From Pseudopedobacter saltans DSM 12145 (GTDB taxonomy: Bacteria > Bacteroidota > Bacteroidia > Sphingobacteriales > Sphingobacteriaceae), in the NCBI RefSeq assembly GCF_000190735.1, contig NC_015177.1, positions 3,162,001 through 3,226,000 on the forward strand: a DNA stretch of 64,000 nucleotides, in the 5' to 3' direction. The notes below the pieces were generated by a model that was not told the origin of the DNA, did not search any database, and saw only the letters and a list, made by a program, of their open reading frames with translations. Within the stretch, counting starts at the first letter, position 1. Each line of letters begins with the position of its first letter. The position numbers and the translations under genes are program-made. Shown in pieces: positions 57,821 through 64,000 of this stretch.

Positions 57821-57850
57821 AATAAAAAAGAGTCTCTGACTCGATTTATT
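57821..57850 (-). repeat. Inverted copy of part of repeat R2
   Basis: The reverse complement agrees with 37746-37775 at 29 of 30 positions. Together they bracket the giant gene in inverted orientation about 20 kb apart. Confidence 0.8.
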
Positions 57851-58085
57851 CAAGTAGGAGTCGGAAGCCCCTATTATTAAGTAAGGGTGATTGTTTTTTC
57901 CTTTGCTTATTTCAAGTTTCGGAATTTTACTTGTTTTCTGACTTCGTCATAGCTCGCTAGGAGATCAACGCAATGGCAACGCGTTCGCCGTACAAAGTCC
58001 TCTGTTTTCATTTAGGATTTAAGTCCCCCATACTCTTCTTGCATTTGCCTACTAAAACTTAAACCAGAGATGGCAATACTTTATT

Positions 58086-59024
58086 TTATTCCCGCTTAAG
58101 CCGCTCAAGCTCCTGCGGAGTAACCTCCAGGATCGAGCCATGCCTAATACAAGAAGGCAGCGAAATTTTATCAGATACATCTTCCCATACCCTTAAATCC
58201 TTTGATTTTATGGCACCATATTTCTTCTCTCTGTACTTATCAAAATAAACCAGCCATTCCCCATCTTGTCTCAAAACAGTCGGGCCTTCTACCCATTGAT
58301 GATTCGAAAGCGGTTTACTAGCAGGCGTATATGGCCCGTCCAGTTTCTTGCTAACAGCAATTTTCAAATCCTTAGTTACCGGCTCTACCGTTTCGTCCTT
58401 CATGAACATGAAATAAAACTTACCATCTTTTACAATGGTAGCATCAATAACATTAAAACCGGGATCATAAAGCAATTTAGTATCAGAAAAACGAATAAAA
58501 TCCCTGGTAGTTACATAATATATCCTGTGATTATAAGCATTCTCCTTTTCAGATTGTGTTTGAGGATATAGGCCTTTTATAGTAGAGGCCCAGTAAATCA
58601 TATAGATTTTAGACTTAGCATCATAAGTAATTTCAGGGGCCCATGTATTTCTCGCGTTCTCCTCATGTCCCATCACCGGGATAAACTGTTGGGCAGACCA
58701 GTTTATTAAATCTTTTGATTTAGCATAGCCAATCCCTCTATCATTCCAGCTTACTGTCCACACCATATGAAAATAACCATCACCCCCTCTGATAATACAG
58801 GGATCGCGCATCAGTTTATCCGCAGCCACTTCGGGCTTCAGGAAAGATTGACCATTTTTTAAAGCAGTCCAGTGGTAACCATCATTACTATAGGCTAAAT
58901 GCAGACCATCTTTAGAGTCGCCTTTAAAATAAGAGAATACATAGTTTTTTGATTTCTTACTTTGCGCAAAGGCCGAAACCGAAAACAGACAAAACAGCAA
59001 ATAGCATATGCTTACTTTTTTCAT
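58086..59024 (-). CDS. Secreted glycoside hydrolase, family 43-like
   Basis: A 312-residue protein with a signal peptide (MKKVSICYLLFCLFSVSAFAQ) and a five-bladed propeller of the GH43/GH32 superfamily. Active-site landmarks: Asp74 in MRDPCIIRG (base), the NTWAPEITYD segment, Asp in VIDATIVKDGKFYF (pKa modulator) and Glu in WVEGPTVLRQDGEW (acid). GH43 members act on arabinofuranosyl or xylosyl linkages; the neighbouring xylan genes support removal of arabinose or xylose from xylan oligosaccharides. It is transcribed away from the lacI-GH67-GH10 genes and may share their regulator. A good promoter is seen at 59269-59300. Confidence 0.85.
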   Translation of the reverse strand: MKKVSICYLLFCLFSVSAFAQSKKSKNYVFSYFKGDSKDGLHLAYSNDGYHWTALKNGQSFLKPEVAADKLMRDPCIIRGGDGYFHMVWTVSWNDRGIGYAKSKDLINWSAQQFIPVMGHEENARNTWAPEITYDAKSKIYMIYWASTIKGLYPQTQSEKENAYNHRIYYVTTRDFIRFSDTKLLYDPGFNVIDATIVKDGKFYFMFMKDETVEPVTKDLKIAVSKKLDGPYTPASKPLSNHQWVEGPTVLRQDGEWLVYFDKYREKKYGAIKSKDLRVWEDVSDKISLPSCIRHGSILEVTPQELERLKRE

Positions 59025-59268
59025 AGAGTTTATATTGATTTCAACTTCTAAGTTAAAAAGTATATTTAGATTGACTATCCTGTGCTGTAGTCATATTTAT
59101 AATAAAATCGTCCGCAATCAAGGTTGAATCTGCTGGCTCATTCTTAAGAGTAAAGTTATAGCCATCAAACCTATTTAAGCCGACCAGAACACCAAAAAGT
59201 AACTCTTATTTGTCTTTATAGATATTATTACCTGACTATGAGATAAGGCCTGTTTGATTCTATATGGA

Positions 59269-59300
59269 CAAAATTATATAAATGCGGCGCTATGCAGCAA
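59269..59300 (-). promoter_or_regulatory. Promoter for the GH43 gene
   Basis: On the minus strand, TTG (59298-59300), 21-bp spacer, TAATTTTG (59269-59276). The predicted leader of about 240 bases is long, which lowers confidence. Confidence 0.45.
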
Positions 59301-59338
59301 TTTAAAACATTGATATAATAACGCTTCCTTAACCTTTT

Positions 59339-59352
59339 TGCAATCGATTGCA
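59339..59352. promoter_or_regulatory. LacI-family operator TGCAATCGATTGCA
   Basis: Perfect 14-bp palindrome with the central CG typical of LacI/GalR operators (TGnAAnCGnTTnCA). It contains the TTG of the lacI promoter (59348-59350), so binding would block RNA polymerase. Confidence 0.75.
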
Positions 59353-59378
59353 TTTTAATTTTATTTTACATATCTTAG
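59348..59378 (+). promoter_or_regulatory. Promoter for lacI and the xylan operon
   Basis: TTG (59348-59350), 20-bp spacer, TATCTTAG (59371-59378), one mismatch from TAnnTTTG. The predicted start of transcription is near 59384, 24 bp before the ATG. Confidence 0.5.
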
Positions 59379-59407
59379 GATTCTCAAATAAGCCTGAATT
59401 TTGAAGT

Positions 59408-60436
59408 ATGAGCCAGAAAGAGATTACTATTTATGATATAGCGGAAAAATTAGCAATTTCTGCAGCTACCGTAAGTCGCGCTTTACAGAATCACCCGGCT
59501 GTAAACGCTAAAACAAAAAAGCGTATCGTAGATTTAGCCAATGAATTGGGTTATCAATCCAATAAATTTGCAAGTAATCTTAGAAAGCAGAAGACGCATA
59601 CCATTGGCGTAATTGTTCCAAGATTAAATAGTGCTTTTATGTCTACAGTATTATCCGGCATAGAAAAGGTAGCGAATAATGCGGGTTATAACCTGATCAT
59701 CAGTCAATCATTTGAAACACACGACAAGGAAGCTCAAAATGCGCAAACCATGTTTAATAACCGGGTTGATGCGCTCGTTATTTCTTTGGCTTATGACACT
59801 AAAGATTATAAGCACTTAAATAGCTTCATCAAAAAGAAGATCCCTATCATTTTCTTCGACCGCGTTGCCGATAAAATAGATGCAACAAAAGTTTTAATAG
59901 ACAACTTCAAAGCAGGTTATCAGGCTACGGAACATCTTATTCAGCAAGGTTGCAAAGAGATTTTACATATAACCGGCAACTTGAGTAGAAATGTCTATAA
60001 TGACAGATTTGAAGGTTATAAAAAAGCTTTGGAAGACAATGGCATAAAATACGACCAAAAATTGCTTATATGTAATGATTTATCGGAAAAAGCAATAGAG
60101 GATTGTCTGAAAAACGACGTTCTGAAACGTACAAAATTACCTGACGGCTTATTTATCACCAGCGATCCTTCCGCAGCTTATGCATTAACCATATTAAAAG
60201 AAGCTGGAGTAAAGGTTCCTCAAGATATGGCCATAATTGGTTTCAATAACGACCTCATTTCCAGAGTATGCGAACCTGCAATTAGTACGATAAATTATCC
60301 GGGAAATCAGATGGGGGAAACAATAGCCAGAATTCTGATCAATCATTTAAATGGCGAAAGTGACATCAATTATATGAACACAGTAATATTGAAAACCGAT
60401 TTAATCGTAAGAAACTCTTCTTTAAAAAAGAAATAG
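59408..60436 (+). CDS. LacI-family transcriptional regulator of xylan genes
   Basis: A 342-residue LacI/GalR regulator. The helix-turn-helix (residues 4-25, ITIYDIAEKLAISAATVSRA) and hinge helix (NKFASNLRKQ) are followed by a periplasmic-binding-protein-like sensor domain (HTIGVIVPRLNSAFM, IPIIFFDRV, DGLFITSDPSAAYAL). The effector is presumably a xylan- or glucuronate-derived sugar, judged from the neighbouring GH67, GH10 and GH115-like genes. It starts 55 bp after the palindrome at 59339 and is followed after 34 bp by GH67. That gap contains a second, imperfect palindrome, so it probably represses both itself and the downstream genes. Confidence 0.95.
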   Translation: MSQKEITIYDIAEKLAISAATVSRALQNHPAVNAKTKKRIVDLANELGYQSNKFASNLRKQKTHTIGVIVPRLNSAFMSTVLSGIEKVANNAGYNLIISQSFETHDKEAQNAQTMFNNRVDALVISLAYDTKDYKHLNSFIKKKIPIIFFDRVADKIDATKVLIDNFKAGYQATEHLIQQGCKEILHITGNLSRNVYNDRFEGYKKALEDNGIKYDQKLLICNDLSEKAIEDCLKNDVLKRTKLPDGLFITSDPSAAYALTILKEAGVKVPQDMAIIGFNNDLISRVCEPAISTINYPGNQMGETIARILINHLNGESDINYMNTVILKTDLIVRNSSLKKK

Positions 60437-60456
60437 TTCCTTTTTTTAACCATTTA

Positions 60457-60470
60457 CACAACCGATTGCA
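60457..60470. promoter_or_regulatory. Second LacI-type operator-like site, abutting the GH67 start codon
   Basis: CACAACCGATTGCA matches 11 of 14 positions of the perfect operator at 59339-59352 and ends directly before the ATG at 60471. Binding could hinder a local promoter or read-through. Confidence 0.5.
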
Positions 60471-62609
60471 ATGATTAAAAAACTGATATTCTATATTTTA
60501 ACAACCACATTTTCTTTATCAGCTTTCGCAGATAACGGCTATAATTTATGGCTCAATTATAAATTGGTTGAAGACGTTTCTCTATTGGCCAATTATAGAA
60601 CACAGCTACAAAGCTTATATATCCCTTACCAAAATGCAACAGCGAAAATTGCAGCATCTGAATTAGAAAATGCGTTAAAAATACTTTTAAATGAGCGTGT
60701 AGCAGAAACCAAGGAAATTAAAGAAAACAGTCTCGTATTATTAAAAACAGAAGATTTTACAAAATATGGTTTAGCTTCAAAAAGTTTCGAAAAAACAGAT
60801 GCCTTTGCCATTGAAAAGAAGATGATACAAAATAAGCCGGTTATCCTTATTTCGTCACCATCTGAAATTGGTTTGCTTTACGGAAGCTTTAAATTGCTTC
60901 AGATTTTAGGAACCAACGGAGATATATCCCAAATCAATATACAGGAAAGCCCGAAAATAGCGCGTAGAATTTTGAATCATTGGGATAATTTAGACCGGAC
61001 AGTTGAACGCGGATATGCCGGCTTTTCGCTTTGGGATTGGCAGCGTTTACCAAAATACATAGATCAACGTTATATAGATTATGCAAGGGCAAATGCTTCC
61101 ATCGGCATAAATGGAACTGTTTTGACCAATGTTAATTCCAATGCGCTTATTCTTACCAAAGAGTGGCTACAAAAAGTAAAAGCCCTGGCAGACACATTCA
61201 GGCCTTATGGCATAAGAGTTTATTTAACCGCAAGATTCAGCGCTCCGATAGAAATTGGCAAACTAAAAACTGCTGATCCTTTAGACGAAGAGGTAAAAAC
61301 ATGGTGGAAAGACAAAGCGAACGAGATTTACAATATTATCCCTGATTTTGGAGGCTTTTTGGTTAAAGCAAATTCAGAAGGACAGCCAGGACCACAAAAC
61401 TATGGCAGAAACCATGCTGACGGTGCAAATATGCTAGCCAAAGCGCTTGCTCCTCACGGTGGGATAGTGATGTGGCGGGCTTTTGTGTATGATAATGAAG
61501 TTCCTGAAGACAGGGCAAAACAAGCCTATAACGAGTTTAAACCTTTGGACGGTCATTTTGAGGACAACGTTATTATTCAGGTCAAAAATGGGGCGATAGA
61601 TTTTCAACCGAGAGAACCTTTCCATCCGCTATTTGGTGCTTTGTCAAAAACAAATACAATGGCAGAATTTCAGATTACGCAGGAATATCTGGGAATGGCA
61701 ACCAACCTCGCCTATCTGGCACCTTTATTCAAAGAATGCCTTGATGCCGATACTTACGCAAAAGGTAAAAACTCGACAGTTGCAAGAGTTATAGATGGTT
61801 CCTTATTTAACAATAAAATCTCTGCTATTGCCGGAGTTTCCAATATTGGAAATGACATCAACTGGTGCGGGCATCCCCTGGCTCAATCCAATTGGTTCGC
61901 TTTTGGGAAACTGGCCTGGAATTACAGCTTAACATCGGAACAGATTGCCCGCGAGTGGACAAAACTTACACTTCATACCAACAACTCGGCAACCAATGAA
62001 GTTGTTGATATTTTAATGCAATCCCGGGAAGCTGTTGTGAATTATATGACTCCGCTAGGTCTTCATCATCTGATGGGATGGGATCATCACTACGGCCCGG
62101 GACCATGGATCGCCAATAAGCCACGGGCAGACTGGACTTCGGTTTATTACCATAAAGCAGATAAAAACGGAATAGGTTTTAACAGAACCAGAACAGGAAG
62201 TGATGCTGTTGACCAGTACCAGCCGCAATTGGCAAATGAATTTAATTCCACGAAAACCTGTCCCGAGAAATACCTGCTATGGTTCCACCATTTATCGTGG
62301 GATTATCGTTTGAAGAATGGAGAGACGCTCTGGAATGGATTGGTGAAAAAATACTATCAGGGTGTGGAAGAAGTTTGGCAAATGCAAACTGCTTGGAATA
62401 AATTAAATGGAAATATAGATCCTGAGATTCATTTGGCGGTAAAACAACTCTTTAGTATCCAGTACGACGATGCTGTAATGTGGAGAGATGCCTGCGTACT
62501 TTATTTCAAACAATTCTCCGGTAAGCCAATTCCCGCAGGATTAGAAAAGCCTAAACACGATCTGAAATATTACGAAAGCTTAGAATTTAAATATGTCCCA
62601 GGAATATAA
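60471..62609 (+). CDS. Alpha-glucuronidase, GH67
   Basis: A 712-residue family 67 glycoside hydrolase that removes (4-O-methyl-)D-glucuronic acid from the non-reducing end of aldouronic xylo-oligosaccharides. A signal peptide (LIFYILTTTFSLSAFA) places it in the periplasm. Catalytic acid is Glu303 (KANSEGQPGP), and the base pair is Asp377 (NGAIDFQPREP) and Glu405 (FQITQEYLG); spacing equals that of the characterised Cellvibrio enzyme (E292, D365, E393). The conserved ILNHWDNLDRTVERGYAG block also fits. It is followed after seven bases by the xylanase start, so the two form an operon with lacI. Confidence 0.96.
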   Translation: MIKKLIFYILTTTFSLSAFADNGYNLWLNYKLVEDVSLLANYRTQLQSLYIPYQNATAKIAASELENALKILLNERVAETKEIKENSLVLLKTEDFTKYGLASKSFEKTDAFAIEKKMIQNKPVILISSPSEIGLLYGSFKLLQILGTNGDISQINIQESPKIARRILNHWDNLDRTVERGYAGFSLWDWQRLPKYIDQRYIDYARANASIGINGTVLTNVNSNALILTKEWLQKVKALADTFRPYGIRVYLTARFSAPIEIGKLKTADPLDEEVKTWWKDKANEIYNIIPDFGGFLVKANSEGQPGPQNYGRNHADGANMLAKALAPHGGIVMWRAFVYDNEVPEDRAKQAYNEFKPLDGHFEDNVIIQVKNGAIDFQPREPFHPLFGALSKTNTMAEFQITQEYLGMATNLAYLAPLFKECLDADTYAKGKNSTVARVIDGSLFNNKISAIAGVSNIGNDINWCGHPLAQSNWFAFGKLAWNYSLTSEQIAREWTKLTLHTNNSATNEVVDILMQSREAVVNYMTPLGLHHLMGWDHHYGPGPWIANKPRADWTSVYYHKADKNGIGFNRTRTGSDAVDQYQPQLANEFNSTKTCPEKYLLWFHHLSWDYRLKNGETLWNGLVKKYYQGVEEVWQMQTAWNKLNGNIDPEIHLAVKQLFSIQYDDAVMWRDACVLYFKQFSGKPIPAGLEKPKHDLKYYESLEFKYVPGI

Positions 62610-62616
62610 TATTGAT

Positions 62617-63696
62617 ATGAAGACATTTATAGCAAAATCCTTTTGCACTGCCTTATTTACAGCATCGTTAACATGGGTGGCCCAGGCACAAGATGTTAAA
62701 GATTTAAAAGATTATTATCAGAACTATTTTCCCATTGGTATTGCCGTTAATGTAAGAAGTCTGGAAGAACCACAGGCAGATTTTATTAAAAAGAATTTTA
62801 ACAGTATAACGGCAGAAAACGACATGAAAATGGGCCCTTTACAACCTAAAGAAGGTATTTTCAACTGGAAAAATGCTGATCGAATAGTCGACTTTGCCTT
62901 TAAAAATAATATGAAAATCAGAGGGCATGCCTTATGCTGGCATGAGCAGGCCGGAGATTGGATTTTTGTAGATAAAAATGGTAATAATGTAAGCCGTGAA
63001 TTGTTATTAGAACGATTAAGAACACATATACACACTGTAGTTAACCGGTACAAAGGGAAAATTTACGCATGGGATGTCGTGAACGAGGCCATTGACGACA
63101 ATCCGAATAACCTGCTTAGGAAATCTAAGTGGACGGAAATAATTGGCGATGATTTTATAGAAAAAGCTTTTGAATATGCCCATGAAGCCGATCCGAATGC
63201 GAAACTTTTCTATAACGATTATAATAGCGAAAGACCTGAAAAAGTAGAACGAATCTATACCCTTCTAAAACAATTGAAAGACAAAAACATTCCGATAGAT
63301 GGTGTCGGACTTCAGGCCCATTGGTCTATTTTTGAACCTTCAAGAAGTGAACTAGAGCATGCTATTCAAAAATATTCCTCTCTGGGATTAGAAATCCATA
63401 TTACTGAACTGGATGTTTCCATCTATAAATGGGAAAAAGAAAAAAGAGCTAAACGCCCAAATGAATCTGACGAATATACTCCTGAGTTACAAAAAGCACA
63501 GGCAAATAAATACCAAATGTTTTTCGAGGTATTTAGAAAATACAAGAAGAATATCACCAATGTCACTTTCTGGAATGCCACAGATAAATATACCTGGCTA
63601 GACCATTACCCTGTAGAAGGGCGTAAAAACTACCCTTCTCTCTTTGATATTAATGCTAAACCTAAAGCCGCTTTTTGGAAAGTCGTAAACTTTTAA
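62617..63696 (+). CDS. Endo-1,4-beta-xylanase, GH10
   Basis: A 359-residue GH10 xylanase. The signal peptide (MKTFIAKSFCTALFTASLTW to AQAQ) supports the ATG at 62617; an upstream ATG at 62593 would overlap GH67 and shift the signal away from the N-terminus. Catalytic acid/base Glu157 lies in AWDVVNEAID and nucleophile Glu264 in HITELDVSI. Other GH10 marks are TAENDMKMGPLQP, GHALCWHEQ and DGVGLQAHW. It cuts the xylan backbone, probably at the cell surface or in the periplasm, and supplies oligosaccharides to GH67. The next gene starts four bases after its stop. Confidence 0.97.
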   Translation: MKTFIAKSFCTALFTASLTWVAQAQDVKDLKDYYQNYFPIGIAVNVRSLEEPQADFIKKNFNSITAENDMKMGPLQPKEGIFNWKNADRIVDFAFKNNMKIRGHALCWHEQAGDWIFVDKNGNNVSRELLLERLRTHIHTVVNRYKGKIYAWDVVNEAIDDNPNNLLRKSKWTEIIGDDFIEKAFEYAHEADPNAKLFYNDYNSERPEKVERIYTLLKQLKDKNIPIDGVGLQAHWSIFEPSRSELEHAIQKYSSLGLEIHITELDVSIYKWEKEKRAKRPNESDEYTPELQKAQANKYQMFFEVFRKYKKNITNVTFWNATDKYTWLDHYPVEGRKNYPSLFDINAKPKAAFWKVVNF

Positions 63697-63700
63697 GATC

Positions 63701-64000
63701 ATGAAGAGACTAAGCTTTACCGTAATCCTATCCCTGTTATTTGCCCAGACTTTTGCTACTGGCTTAGAAACCATTGTCAGTACAAATGCTTTATCCAATA
63801 GCTTCCCCATTGTAGCCCAATCTAAAGCGAGTAATATTTTATACGATGAAAATGATTTTGACGGTGTAAAAAGAGCTATCAGAGATTTACAAAGCGATAT
63901 CAAAAAGGTTACCGATCTGGAACCGGCACTAAACAATAAAACATCTAAAACGACTATCATCATTGGAACTATCGGTAAATCTGCTTTGATTGATGATTTA
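63701..64000 (+). CDS. Secreted protein, probable GH115 alpha-glucuronidase (3' end outside window)
   Basis: The first 100 codons of a gene cut by the window edge. A signal peptide (MKRLSFTVILSLLFAQTFATG) is followed by DGVKRAIRDLQSDIKKVTDLEP and a TIIIGTIGKSALIDDL strand-turn. This is the N-terminal pattern of family 115 enzymes (which begin with a small domain of this kind), known to remove glucuronic acid from internal xylose units of glucuronoxylan. The ATG lies four bases after the xylanase stop, so it belongs to the same operon. The family call is made on the N-terminus and context only, as no catalytic residues are in the window. Confidence 0.7.
   Translation, partial: MKRLSFTVILSLLFAQTFATGLETIVSTNALSNSFPIVAQSKASNILYDENDFDGVKRAIRDLQSDIKKVTDLEPALNNKTSKTTIIIGTIGKSALIDDL

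Larger units (their letters stand above)
57528..58085. other. Interval between the GH43 gene and the giant gene
   Basis: No gene is visible. It contains an intrinsic terminator (57680-57715), an inverted copy of the R2 repeat (57821-57850) and 150 bp upstream of the giant gene where the promoter should be. No exact TAnnTTTG element was found there; GGATTTG occurs twice. Confidence 0.6.
59025..59407. other. Divergent regulatory interval of the xylan cluster
   Basis: 383 bp without a gene. It holds a minus-strand promoter for GH43 (59269-59300), a plus-strand promoter for lacI (59348-59378) and a perfect LacI-type operator (59339-59352). The left 240 bp would be the GH43 leader and show nothing recognisable. 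Confidence 0.7.

Overview
The window looks like chromosomal DNA of a Bacteroidetes bacterium, most likely of the Sphingobacteriaceae (Pedobacter-like). This placement is inferred from AT-rich DNA, several TonB-dependent outer-membrane receptors with N-terminal carboxypeptidase-regulatory-like domains, a GLPGLI protein, DUF2911, a PorP/SprF protein, a type IX secretion (T9SS) type B sorting domain, and promoters of the TTG-N(19-23)-TAnnTTTG type. No rRNA, tRNA, CRISPR array, prophage or intact insertion sequence was recognised.

Layout. Positions 1-14,400 are mostly housekeeping: the C-terminal part of SecA (cut by the window edge), a SPOR-domain protein and an M20 amidohydrolase in a tight operon, a secreted protein of unknown function, an outer-membrane receptor, an aldo/keto reductase, a short-chain dehydrogenase, two small beta-barrel proteins bracketing a TetR regulator, then DnaG primase, YraN and a glutamine-cyclotransferase lipoprotein. 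Positions 14,400-35,640 hold an M3 peptidase, a TonB-dependent receptor, DUF2911, a DJ-1/PfpI protein, glucose-6-phosphate isomerase, a thioredoxin-fold protein, a receptor with an unknown secreted partner, PorP/SprF, a GLPGLI/receptor pair, CHAD and YceI proteins, a ClC channel and a YiaK-like reductase.

Positions 35,641-38,210 are an accessory, repeat-rich stretch. It contains the remnant of an IS1182-like transposase, a CPBP membrane protease between two near-identical 65-bp repeats, and several hairpin repeats. Next comes the outstanding gene of the window: a 19.3-kb minus-strand gene (38,211-57,527) for a 6438-residue secreted protein. It has a signal peptide, a DUF11-like domain, 45 Calx-beta domains in strict two-type alternation, two Ig/cadherin-like domains, one more Calx-beta-like domain and a T9SS type B sorting domain. 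An internal 2868-bp tandem duplication of eight domains is visible. It is probably a calcium-binding surface adhesin comparable in size to SprB, and PorP/SprF at 27 kb is a plausible but unproven secretion partner.

Positions 58,086-64,000 are a glucuronoxylan-degradation cluster: a divergent GH43, then a LacI regulator, GH67 alpha-glucuronidase, GH10 xylanase and the start of a protein that looks like GH115. A perfect 14-bp LacI-type palindrome covers the -33 element of the lacI promoter, and an imperfect copy abuts the GH67 start codon. This suggests autoregulation and control of the operon by the LacI protein.
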